Source: Thalassarchaeum sp002495735 (lineage in GTDB: Archaea > Thermoplasmatota > Poseidoniia > Poseidoniales > Thalassarchaeaceae). From it: DNA of 24,640 nucleotides. The stretch is from assembly GCA_937911265.1 (NCBI GenBank), contig CALDRG010000033.1, positions 1 to 24,640 on the forward strand. The letters are read 5' to 3'. The stretch's first letter is position 1; every line of letters starts with the position of its first letter. Positions 17,340 through 23,686 of the stretch are shown in pieces. The position numbers were made by a program, and so were the translations under genes. Under the pieces are notes generated by a model, which ran no database searches, was not told where the DNA came from, and saw nothing but the letters and a program-made list of their open reading frames with translations.

Positions 17340-18323
17340 GTGTCGGAGTACAGCAAGGACGACTTCACCGTCCCAGTTGAAGACTACGACTTCTCCACTG
17401 TAGATGAAGTCCGTTCACTCATCGACCAGATGGGGCGCGCTGGTGGCTTCACCGCTACCAAGCTCGCGCACGCGCGCGATGTGCTTAGCGATGCGATGGT
17501 CAAAAGCGGTCAGGAAGGAGTCCTCAACTGGCTCTCGTTCCCGGCTTGCTTGTGTGCTACAGGGACTCGAGGATTCTTTCTCGAGGCGCTCAAGCGCAAG
17601 GCGTTCAACGTGGTCATCACCACTTGTGGCACCCTAGACCACGACATTGCTCGCACATACCAGGATTACTTCCACGGCGACTTCAACCTCGATGATGTCG
17701 CACTCGGCGAGCAAGGACTCAATCGACTCGGCAACGTCATCGTGCCAAACGAGTGCTACGGCGAGATAATCGAAGCAGTTGTGCTGCCATGGCTGGAGGA
17801 TATCGAAGCAGAACGTACAGCAGAGCAATCTGGCAACCCATGGCTTGGCTTCGGCTCTGTCGAGCTGTGCTGGGCGATGGGCGACCGCATAGAAGACGAA
17901 GGGTCGCTTCTCCACTGGGCGGCCAAGCACCGCATCCCCATCGTCATTCCCGGACTCTCCGATGGCTCAATCGGTTCTCAGTTATTCATGCACCGGCAGA
18001 AGAGCCCGAATTTCATGGTCGATTTCCTCGCCGACGAGCAGATCCTCTCAGACCTTACCTGGACCGCCGAGGAGAGCCATGCGCTGATGGTCGGAGGAGG
18101 CATCTCGAAGCATCACGTAATCTGGTGGAACCAGTATCGCGGTGGTCTCGACTCTGCAGTTGGCATCACCACCGCCCCTGAGCATGATGGTTCACTCTCA
18201 GGCGCACGCCTGCGTGAGGCGGTGTCCTGGGGCAAGATTCGTCCCGACGCCCCCCACGTAACAGTAGAGGGTGATGCCTCGGTACTATTGCCCCTGCTTG
18301 GCGCCGACCTGTTTCGCGATTAG
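17340..18323 (+). CDS. dys: deoxyhypusine synthase
   Basis: This NAD-dependent enzyme transfers the aminobutyl group of spermidine to a lysine of translation factor aIF5A. The protein shows PVEDYDFSTVDEV at the N-terminus, FTATKLAHARDVL, and NVVITTCGTLDHDIARTYQD. VELCWAMGDRI and IPIVIPGLSDGSIGSQLF follow. The active-site lysine lies in GGGISKHHVIWWNQYRGG (K257 with this start), then PEHDGSLSGARLREAVSWGK. The frame is open back into uvrB; GTG at 17340 was chosen because it follows AAGGGG closely and gives about 327 residues, the normal archaeal size. GTG at 17301, overlapping uvrB by 14 bases, is an alternative. It closes the rightward UbiD-UbiA-uvrB series. Confidence 0.94.
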   Translation: MSEYSKDDFTVPVEDYDFSTVDEVRSLIDQMGRAGGFTATKLAHARDVLSDAMVKSGQEGVLNWLSFPACLCATGTRGFFLEALKRKAFNVVITTCGTLDHDIARTYQDYFHGDFNLDDVALGEQGLNRLGNVIVPNECYGEIIEAVVLPWLEDIEAERTAEQSGNPWLGFGSVELCWAMGDRIEDEGSLLHWAAKHRIPIVIPGLSDGSIGSQLFMHRQKSPNFMVDFLADEQILSDLTWTAEESHALMVGGGISKHHVIWWNQYRGGLDSAVGITTAPEHDGSLSGARLREAVSWGKIRPDAPHVTVEGDASVLLPLLGADLFRD

Positions 18324-18356
18324 TGGACGAATAGTAGACTAAAGCCGTGCAAACGC

Positions 18357-18382
18357 ATAAAAGCGGTCAGCAGAGCGACCGC
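18357..18382 (+). promoter_or_regulatory. TATA-like box and hairpin before the H1-like gene
   Basis: ATAAAAG (18357-18363) lies about 27 bases before the ATG at 18387, as expected for an archaeal promoter with a leaderless transcript. GCGGTC (18363-18368) and GACCGC (18377-18382) form an inverted repeat between box and start codon that may bind a regulator. Confidence 0.45.
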
Positions 18383-18386
18383 CTCT

Positions 18387-18569
18387 ATGTCCGTTGAATC
18401 GATGGTACAGGGAATGATAGATGCACTAAACGAAGCGCTTGGCGACGCTGCCAAGCACGACCGCGGTAACAGCGCTGCTGGAACCCGCGTAAGGAAGGCA
18501 ATGCAGGGCTGCAAGAACACAGCTCAAGATGTGAGAAAGCAGGTCCAGTCCGACAAGAACACTCGTTGA
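18387..18569 (+). CDS. histone H1/Hc1-like small DNA-binding protein
   Basis: The 60-residue protein has an N-terminal amphipathic helix (MVQGMIDALNEAL) and a basic C-terminal helical part: RGNSAAGTRVRKAMQGCKNT, then AQDVRKQVQSDKN. The latter closely resembles the conserved core of small bacterial histone-H1-like proteins related to chlamydial Hc1 (recalled pattern GNKAAGTRVRKAMQELK...AQEIRKEVQ). Such proteins bind and compact DNA without sequence specificity. The resemblance is from memory and covers about 35 residues. The gene stands alone: its own TATA-like box is upstream, and its end lies one base from the end of the convergent SDR-like gene. It has one Cys in the basic part. A nucleoid role is inferred. 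Confidence 0.75.
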   Translation: MSVESMVQGMIDALNEALGDAAKHDRGNSAAGTRVRKAMQGCKNTAQDVRKQVQSDKNTR

Positions 18570-18570
18570 A

Positions 18571-19251
18571 TCAGTCGTTCCTGTGAGCAAATATCTCCAT
18601 CAGTGCTACTCTCATGGAGACTAGTGGGCGCCAGCCTTCTCCTCCGGCTTTCAGTAAGGCGTCATGCAATGGCCCCAAATCTGGACGGAGGTCCTTGGGC
18701 CTGTAGCTAGAGGCTGCGGGGCTGGTGTCCTCAGTCAGAGAGTGGATCGTGTGACTGTGGTGCAGCGCGTTGGTGAATCGAGACCACATCAGTGTCATCT
18801 CGGCGAGTACTGACTTGGGCGTCCATGCCCTTCGTCCGCTCATGTCAATGACTCCTTGGATTGTAGCGTCGGTGTCAGCCAGTATCAGCAGGGCGAGAGC
18901 ATCAGTGGCATCCCTGACGTGGACCCAGTGCCGTGCATCGATGTCAGGAGGATGAATGCCCTCGGCTCCGTCCTTGACCCAGTCAGCCCAGTCGTGGATG
19001 ACCTCACTGCCCCAGTCGATGGCACCTTCGGGAATCAGAAGATCGTGTATCCTGACTACCAGATCAGCCTCTCCGTGCTCGACGTGGGCGGGTACTATTG
19101 CGACATCTCCGCTAGCGCCCTCGCCAATACCTACTGTGATCTCGGCCTCGCTAGGGTCCTCAGTCAGCGTCGCCCCGGCGCGGTGTAATCTGTCAGCCAG
19201 TGCATGATAGAAGGCGTCTACTGCCCCACTAATGTGGACTATCTTAGGCAT
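18571..19251 (-). CDS. SDR/epimerase-like protein lacking the usual catalytic motif
   Basis: The 226-residue protein has the C-terminal architecture of NAD-dependent epimerase/dehydratases: HWVHVRDATDALALLILADT, DMSGRRAWTPKSVL and RPKDLRPDLGPLHDALLKAG ending WRPLVSMRVALMEIFA. The N-terminal half begins MPKIVHISGAVDAFYHALAD, a Rossmann-like strand-helix start, but GxxGxxG is not intact and no YxxxK catalytic pair is present where it would be expected. It is therefore either a degenerate, non-catalytic member or one with altered chemistry. It starts seven bases after the aminotransferase stop on the same strand, so the two are probably one operon and may act on the same amino compound or sugar. 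The function is unknown. Confidence 0.6.
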   Translation of the reverse strand: MPKIVHISGAVDAFYHALADRLHRAGATLTEDPSEAEITVGIGEGASGDVAIVPAHVEHGEADLVVRIHDLLIPEGAIDWGSEVIHDWADWVKDGAEGIHPPDIDARHWVHVRDATDALALLILADTDATIQGVIDMSGRRAWTPKSVLAEMTLMWSRFTNALHHSHTIHSLTEDTSPAASSYRPKDLRPDLGPLHDALLKAGGEGWRPLVSMRVALMEIFAHRND

Positions 19252-19258
19252 TCTACCC

Positions 19259-20776
19259 CTATGCTACAGACTCTGCTTCGACACTCTCTGTCGATGTGAA
19301 CTGGCGAAGCCCCTCGCGCAATACGTCGATAATAAGGTCGATTTCGGCTGAGGTGATGGCGAAGTGAGGTGTGAATCTGAGAGCGTTCTGGCCGCCATGG
19401 ATAACGCCTAATCCATTGAACCTACACCACTCTTCAACACATCCGAAGCCAACTACTGGGAGAATCTCGGGGTCGAGCTCGGCGCATAGCAGTAGGCCGG
19501 TCCCTTGGACTTGAGTTATTGTCCCAGGAATCTCCTCAGACAGTGCCTCGAGTTTTTGGACGAACTCGACTCCGCGGTCCCTGATGTTCTGCCTCAACTC
19601 TGGGGTGACTCGATCAAGCACTGAAATCGCCGTCTCGAGTGCCCTCGGATTGGTAGTCATCGTGTTGCCATAAATGCCGACGACGTACAAACCGGCAGCC
19701 CTCTTGGAGAGACCGACGATGGAAAGCGGATACTGCCCGGCATTGAGCGCCTTGGACCATGTCTCCATGTCTGGGACCTCGCAGTCCTCAAAGCCGTCGT
19801 AGTCTACAATGCTCAGGCAGCCTTGCCCGCGCAACCCTGCCTGTATGGAGTCGATGATTAGCATGCTGCCATGTGCTGTGCAAAGTGAGCGGGCGGTATC
19901 GTAGAACTCCCTAGTGACGCATTGGCCCGGATTGCCCTCGCCCATCACCGGCTCCATTGCCATGAGTTCGATGTAGAATCCCTCATCATCGGCCTGGGTG
20001 AAGGCCTCATGCAGTGCCTCTACGTCGTTGCAATCGACGAACATCACATTATCGCGGTCTTGGAAGGTCGCGAGGTGTTCCTCGTAGCCTGTACTGCATG
20101 AGTCTGAGATCATAGCTGGCCGCTGGGTCCTTCCATGGAAGGCATTGGTCAGAGCCAGTAACTTGGTCGGCTTGCCCTCATGACGACCTCCTTCTCCAGT
20201 CATTGACTTCGTGTTGGCGTCGGCGATTCTCATCGAAATAGTGACTGATTCAGAGCCACTGTTGAGACAGACGAAACGCGAGAACGGACAGCCTCCTCGG
20301 CTACGGCCTATCTCTCTGCGAAGCCTCTCAGCCAGACGTTTCTGACTGAATGATGGAGTCATGACGTTGGCCATCACCCAGTTCTGCTGCATAGAGTGGA
20401 TGACGTCATCAGGTCCATGCCCCATTCCCATCATGCCGTAGCCGCCATTGTCGTGTAGCACGGCTCCGTGTGAAGTGATGACCCACGGACCACGAGCTGC
20501 TATCGCGACGTAGGGGTTGATAGTCGGGGCCGAGTAGAAATTCACGTAATCTGACTGAAGTTCGGACACGAGATTGACCTCCTTCATTTCGAACAGCCTG
20601 TCACCAAGGTCGCTCCTGAGGCTCTGAAAATTGTCAGAGGCCTCATCAATCGCCCTGCTCAACGAGGGATCCGACTCTAGGAAGTCACGAATCACCTCGT
20701 CCCTTAGGCCGATGGTCCTGGGCTCACCTGTGTTGTGACGAATTTTTGTTAGGGCTTCCATCCCATCTCCCATCAT
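19259..20776 (-). CDS. class III (PLP-dependent) aminotransferase
   Basis: The 505-residue protein is a fold-type I, class III aminotransferase. Recognisable parts are NSGSESVTISMRIAD (PLP phosphate site), ALTNAFHGRTQRP, MEPVMGEGNPGQCV and LIIDSIQAGLRGQG. The Schiff-base lysine is K342 in TWSKALNAGQYPLS, and ALRFTPHF lies near the end. The usual DE(V/I)Q of the family reads DSIQ here; the PLP-ring Asp is kept while the next acidic residue is Ser. The N-terminal ~75 residues before the core are longer than typical. It may act on lysine, ornithine or another diamine, but the substrate cannot be set. The start is the ATG at 20776; the ATG at 20761 has GGGAG closely before it and is a good alternative. 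An SDR-like gene follows in the same operon. Confidence 0.88.
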   Translation of the reverse strand: MMGDGMEALTKIRHNTGEPRTIGLRDEVIRDFLESDPSLSRAIDEASDNFQSLRSDLGDRLFEMKEVNLVSELQSDYVNFYSAPTINPYVAIAARGPWVITSHGAVLHDNGGYGMMGMGHGPDDVIHSMQQNWVMANVMTPSFSQKRLAERLRREIGRSRGGCPFSRFVCLNSGSESVTISMRIADANTKSMTGEGGRHEGKPTKLLALTNAFHGRTQRPAMISDSCSTGYEEHLATFQDRDNVMFVDCNDVEALHEAFTQADDEGFYIELMAMEPVMGEGNPGQCVTREFYDTARSLCTAHGSMLIIDSIQAGLRGQGCLSIVDYDGFEDCEVPDMETWSKALNAGQYPLSIVGLSKRAAGLYVVGIYGNTMTTNPRALETAISVLDRVTPELRQNIRDRGVEFVQKLEALSEEIPGTITQVQGTGLLLCAELDPEILPVVGFGCVEEWCRFNGLGVIHGGQNALRFTPHFAITSAEIDLIIDVLREGLRQFTSTESVEAESVA

Positions 20777-20799
20777 CTCCGGGAGACATCGATTCCCAC

Positions 20800-20977
20800 A
20801 TCAACATTTCCAGAATCGGATTCTAGAATCCATACGGAAAACGCCCGGATTCGGAAGAAACACGATTTCTGATAATCATACAAATAATCAAACTGACTTT
20901 AGTTTTTCAATTGAGAATTTATGAATAAGACTAATTTTTCAATTGGATTATCAGTCTTTGATTACGGATAGTATAAG
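20800..20977. promoter_or_regulatory. AT-rich divergent promoter region with repeated 11-mer
   Basis: The gap between the leftward aminotransferase and the rightward PRC-barrel-like gene is markedly A/T-rich against its surroundings. TTTTTCAATTG occurs exactly at 20903-20913 and 20935-20945, 32 bases apart (three helical turns), each preceded by GACT. The core CAATTG is palindromic. TGATAATCA near 20871 and GATTATCA near 20946 are also related. GTATAAG at 20971-20977 is a candidate TATA box for the rightward gene. The repeats are plausible sites for one regulator on one face of the DNA. Confidence 0.5.
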
Positions 20978-20987
20978 TGCTAAGCAG

Positions 20988-21046
20988 CCTGCTGAAAGAG
21001 CAGGAGAAATGCCCGGGGATGCACTTCTCCCCCCCGACAGGGAGGG
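20988..21046 (+). promoter_or_regulatory. structured leader with alternative hairpins over the ribosome binding site
   Basis: Four segments can pair in exclusive ways. Segment 1, CCTGCT (20988-20993), pairs with AGCAGG (20999-21004). GGAGAA (21003-21008) pairs with TTCTCC (21025-21030), extended by TGC/GCA across one mismatch. CTCCC (21027-21031) pairs with GGGAG (21040-21044), part of the Shine-Dalgarno GGGAGGG five bases before the ATG. Pairing 2-3 would free the ribosome site; pairing 3-4 would hide it. If transcription starts 25 bases after GTATAAG, segment 1 lies mostly outside the transcript and only the 2-3/3-4 choice remains. No ligand can be named. Confidence 0.45.
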
Positions 21047-21051
21047 ATTTA

Positions 21052-21636
21052 ATGAGCGATGAATACAGAATACAGGAATTATTGGAGAGAGATGTCTATG
21101 TTGGCGAGACTAGAGTCGGTGTGATTACTGGCGAGAGATTTCATCCGCGCGACGAGCTTGTGCGGTCGATGCGGATCAAGGTCGCGGATGACGTAGCTGA
21201 AGAATACATGAGAAAGCCGGCGGAGTTCGCTCCGCTTTCGAAGGAACTGGTGCACAGCATACTGCCGGGTGGTGGTGTGAAACTGTCGAAGTCGATGCGT
21301 GAGCTGCAGCGCAGATGGAGAAACACGGTCAGGATTAACGAAAAGCTGTACGCACCCGACGAACTGCTCGATAGAGCTGTTCTCGACAACGACGGCGTGG
21401 ATCTTGGGAATGTAACCGGCATGGTGAAGATTAAGCGGACCTACAAGGGACTGGTCGTCCAGCCGCACTACATCGTGCGCTCCAGGCACGGCTTGCCTGA
21501 CTCCATCGTGGTGCCGGTTGCCCAGTTGGCACGGACCACAGCAAGACTGGATGAAATCATACTACGATGTTCAATGAAGAGACTGGTCACTCTGCCAAGT
21601 TTTCTCAAACTCAACAGCGAGGATTCGGAAGAGTGA
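21052..21636 (+). CDS. PRC-barrel-like domain protein, probably two domains
   Basis: The 194-residue protein begins MSDEYRIQELLERDVYVGET, then RVGVITGERFHP. A second similar beta-rich unit begins near residue 100: LLDRAVLDNDGVDLGNVTGM followed by VKIKRTYKGLVVQPHYIV. The pattern of a short helix followed by xVxDxDGxxxGxV is typical of PRC-barrel domains, small beta-barrels found in RimM, photosynthetic reaction centre H subunits and many archaeal proteins of unknown role. The two units are joined by a basic stretch (MRELQRRWRNTVRINEK), which could bind RNA. The ATG at 21052 was chosen over the open GTG at 20977 because GGGAGGG lies five bases upstream and the intervening sequence is leader-like. 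It is divergent from the aminotransferase. Confidence 0.6.
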   Translation: MSDEYRIQELLERDVYVGETRVGVITGERFHPRDELVRSMRIKVADDVAEEYMRKPAEFAPLSKELVHSILPGGGVKLSKSMRELQRRWRNTVRINEKLYAPDELLDRAVLDNDGVDLGNVTGMVKIKRTYKGLVVQPHYIVRSRHGLPDSIVVPVAQLARTTARLDEIILRCSMKRLVTLPSFLKLNSEDSEE

Positions 21637-21692
21637 TGAATCCATCTTAGGAACATCTTGAAATCTGGTTCGGTACTCGCACACCTGCTTAA

Positions 21693-21770
21693 GGGCGTGT
21701 AGCTTAGTTTGGCTGGAGCACCCGGCTGATAACCGGGAGGTCGCAGGTTCAAATCCTGTCATGCCCACCA
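21693..21770 (+). tRNA. tRNA-Ile (anticodon GAT)
   Basis: A full cloverleaf is visible. The acceptor GGGCGTG pairs with CATGCCC (one G-T), the D-arm is GCT...AGC, the anticodon stem is CCCGG/CCGGG around loop CTGATAA (anticodon at 21728-21730), and the T-arm is GCAGG TTCAAAT CCTGT. The discriminator is A and CCA is encoded. There is no intron. It stands between the PRC-barrel-like and PRPP synthetase genes with about 56 bases on each side. Confidence 0.96.
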
Positions 21771-21826
21771 ATGAATCGAATCGGTCGGCAGAGTCATGAA
21801 GGGTCGTCAGACCGGCTTCTTGTCAC

Positions 21827-22756
21827 ATGCCGGTAGTGAGTGGCTCATCCAGCCGCGACGTGGCAACCTCTCTGGCTCCACTGATTGGGATGCAGTACAT
21901 CGAACTTGAGAGTCGTAAATTCCCAGATGGCGAGGGTTACGTGCGAGTTCCCTCCGGCGCCATCGATGCCGTACGTTCCGAACCTGTGGTATTAGTGTCG
22001 AACACCTACCCTGACTCAGGGATAGTGAATACCGTCCTGCTGTTGGAGGCCATAGCCGAGGTCCGCAGAGGTAATCTATCCAATCTCAAAGGCGAAGAGC
22101 CGCAGAACATGGAGGATGTCGGCAGCGGGGTCTACCTAGCTATCCCATACTATGGATACTCCCGACAGGATAAGCGCTTCTCGAAGGGCGAGGCTGTCTC
22201 CGCGCGCGTCATCGCCGATATTCTCGCACGTGGCTGCGACGGCATTGCCATCCTCGATCTGCATGAGCCCGCCGTGCTCAAGGACATGGAGGTTCCAATC
22301 GAGTTCGTCAGCTCAATGCCTGAGATAGCCGAGCTTCTACAGAATGAAGTCTCACCAGACTTCGTACTGAGCCCAGACAAGGGAGCCATTGCGAGGGCTA
22401 CCAAGGTTGCCGGTCTAATCGGTTGTGACTTCTCCTACCTCGAGAAGACCAGAATCGACGCTCACACAATAGAGCACACGCCAAAGGACCTCGATGTCGA
22501 CGGCAAGGTGGTGGCGATAGTGGATGACATGATTAGCACCGGTGGGACCATCTGCCGGGCCAGCGACGCGTTGCGCCGGCAGGGCGCTACCGAGGTCCAC
22601 GCCGCCTGCACACACGGTTTGTTCACTGGTGGCGCTATCCTTCGCCTATCCAATCACGTCGACGGTGTGCACAGCACCGATTCGCTGCCTAATCCAAGAG
22701 CTGTGGTGAGTGCTGCACCGGCCCTCGCCCGAGGTCTGAAGCGGCTAATGAGTTAG
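21827..22756 (+). CDS. prs: ribose-phosphate pyrophosphokinase (PRPP synthetase)
   Basis: The enzyme makes phosphoribosyl pyrophosphate from ribose 5-phosphate and ATP for nucleotide, histidine and tryptophan synthesis. The 309-residue protein shows ESRKFPDGEGYVRV (N-terminal site), IPYYGYSRQDKRF (ATP-binding flexible loop region), IAILDLHEPA (metal site), and SPDKGAIARATKVA. The PRPP-binding loop VDDMISTGGTI begins at residue 232. Length and motifs are of the archaeal type. The N-terminus MPVVSGSSSRDVA is a usual family start, so the ATG at 21827 is accepted; no strong ribosome site precedes it. Confidence 0.95.
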   Translation: MPVVSGSSSRDVATSLAPLIGMQYIELESRKFPDGEGYVRVPSGAIDAVRSEPVVLVSNTYPDSGIVNTVLLLEAIAEVRRGNLSNLKGEEPQNMEDVGSGVYLAIPYYGYSRQDKRFSKGEAVSARVIADILARGCDGIAILDLHEPAVLKDMEVPIEFVSSMPEIAELLQNEVSPDFVLSPDKGAIARATKVAGLIGCDFSYLEKTRIDAHTIEHTPKDLDVDGKVVAIVDDMISTGGTICRASDALRRQGATEVHAACTHGLFTGGAILRLSNHVDGVHSTDSLPNPRAVVSAAPALARGLKRLMS

Positions 22757-22795
22757 TACAGGCGACCTACGGTCGTTTGCTGCGTGTCCGTTTCG

Positions 22796-22838
22796 TTTAT
22801 ATCGGCCACGTCGTGCGGCGGCTTACCCACACGAGGAG
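22796..22838 (+). promoter_or_regulatory. TATA-like box and Shine-Dalgarno for the L7Ae gene
   Basis: TTTATATC (22796-22803) is a good archaeal TATA box; a start about 25 bases on leaves a leader near 20 bases. GAGGAG (22833-22838) sits eight bases before the ATG at 22847. No kink-turn of the kind L7Ae uses for autoregulation was seen in this short leader. Confidence 0.6.
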
Positions 22839-22846
22839 TAGTTCCA

Positions 22847-23227
22847 ATGAGTGTACACATAGCGTTTGAAACCCCGAATGACATACAAGAGCAAGTCTAC
22901 GAGATGGTCAAGCATCTAGGCAAGGATGGCCGAGGGAAACTGAAGAAGGGCGCCAACGAAGTAACCAAGGCAGCAGAGCGTGGAACTGCGAAGATGGTGG
23001 TGATGGCTGAGAACGTCAACCCCGGCGAGCTGCTGGCCCATATCCCAATGATTTGCAAAGAGAAAGAGATTCCTTTCATCTACGTCGAGGACCAGGCATA
23101 TCTGGCCGAGGCGGCAGGCATGACCCTGGGCACCAGAACCGCTGCTATTGCGGTCATGGAAGTCGAGAAGGAGACCGAAGACAAGTTCAAGGAAGTCAAA
23201 GGCCACTGCACAACGCTGTCAGAGTGA
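22847..23227 (+). CDS. rpl7ae: ribosomal protein eL8 / L7Ae
   Basis: L7Ae binds kink-turns in 23S rRNA, in box C/D and H/ACA guide RNAs and in RNase P. The 126-residue protein has GRGKLKKGANEVTKAAERGT near residue 30, the RNA-binding core of the family, followed by KMVVMAENVNPGELLAHIPM, then ICKEKEIPFIYVEDQ and AAGMTLGTRTAAIAV. The ATG at 22847 follows GAGGAG and gives the standard N-terminus; the frame upstream to 22784 is leader and promoter. It begins the group L7Ae-S28e-L24e, a conserved archaeal order. Confidence 0.97.
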   Translation: MSVHIAFETPNDIQEQVYEMVKHLGKDGRGKLKKGANEVTKAAERGTAKMVVMAENVNPGELLAHIPMICKEKEIPFIYVEDQAYLAEAAGMTLGTRTAAIAVMEVEKETEDKFKEVKGHCTTLSE

Positions 23228-23248
23228 GTTTCCTAGGAGTGATTCACT

Positions 23249-23470
23249 ATGGCAAAGGACTCTTGGCCCGCTGAGGTTGTCGAGGTTGTCGGCCGCACTG
23301 GTATGAGTGGTGAGGCTGTCCAGGTCAAGGTTCGCGTAAACGACTCAACCAACCCTCGTGACATTGGTCGTATCATCGCACGCAACGTGCTTGGACCTGT
23401 GCGAGTTGGAGACGTCCTGATGCTGAAGGATACTGGTCGCGAGGCCCGCAGCATTGGCGGCCGGAGGTGA
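23249..23470 (+). CDS. rps28e: ribosomal protein eS28
   Basis: The 73-residue OB-fold protein of the small subunit shows the family pattern throughout: PAEVVEVVGRTGMSGEAVQV, KVRVNDSTNPRDIGRIIARN and VLGPVRVGDVLMLKDTGREA, ending with basic RSIGGRR. The length is normal for archaea. It lies 21 bases after the L7Ae gene and is followed four bases later by the L24e gene, so the three are co-transcribed. AGGAG stands nine bases before its ATG. Confidence 0.97.
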   Translation: MAKDSWPAEVVEVVGRTGMSGEAVQVKVRVNDSTNPRDIGRIIARNVLGPVRVGDVLMLKDTGREARSIGGRR

Positions 23471-23474
23471 TTAG

Positions 23475-23666
23475 ATGCCTGAGCGCCGCATCTGCAGTTT
23501 CACACACGAAGAGATCGAGCCGGGCACCGGCATGATGTTCGTAAAGCGCGACGGTAGTGTGTTCTACTTCAAGGACAGTAAGGCACGCAAGAACATGCTC
23601 AAGCTCAGGCGCAATCCGCGCCGACTCAAGTGGACCCGTCGCTACGAGAAGGGCGGCATCAAGTGA
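23475..23666 (+). CDS. rpl24e: ribosomal protein eL24, zinc-site residues mostly lost
   Basis: The 63-residue protein aligns with archaeal L24e: ICSFTHEEIEPGTGMMFVKR, DGSVFYFKDSKARKNMLKLR, then RNPRRLKWTRRYEKGG. In most archaea this protein holds one zinc ion with four Cys (CxxC near the start and CxxxC in the FCSSKC stretch, from memory). Here only C7 remains; the second Cys position reads Thr, and the later pair reads Lys and Ala (FKDSKA). The protein must fold without that zinc. GGAGG precedes the ATG closely, overlapping the end of the eS28 gene. Confidence 0.95.
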   Translation: MPERRICSFTHEEIEPGTGMMFVKRDGSVFYFKDSKARKNMLKLRRNPRRLKWTRRYEKGGIK

Positions 23667-23670
23667 TTTG

Positions 23671-23686
23671 GAAGGCTTCTGCCTTC
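23671..23686. terminator. hairpin between convergent genes
   Basis: GAAGGC-TTCT-GCCTTC has perfect 6-bp arms and a 4-base loop. It lies five bases after the L24e stop and covers two bases of the stop of the convergent sialidase-like gene, so it could serve both strands as a terminator. No T-run follows. Confidence 0.35.

Noticed and set aside
21468..21771. Leftward frames over the tRNA reading like GFEPATSRLSAGC and NLRPPGYQPGAPA
   Set aside because: These are the familiar antisense translations of a tRNA gene and are often mis-annotated as proteins; the cloverleaf on the plus strand explains them.
22784..22846. Longer start for the L7Ae gene
   Set aside because: It contains the TATA box and Shine-Dalgarno; the standard L7Ae N-terminus begins at 22847.
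22803..22846. Kink-turn for L7Ae autoregulation in its own leader
   Set aside because: No tandem G-A pairs with flanking stems could be found in the roughly 20-base leader.
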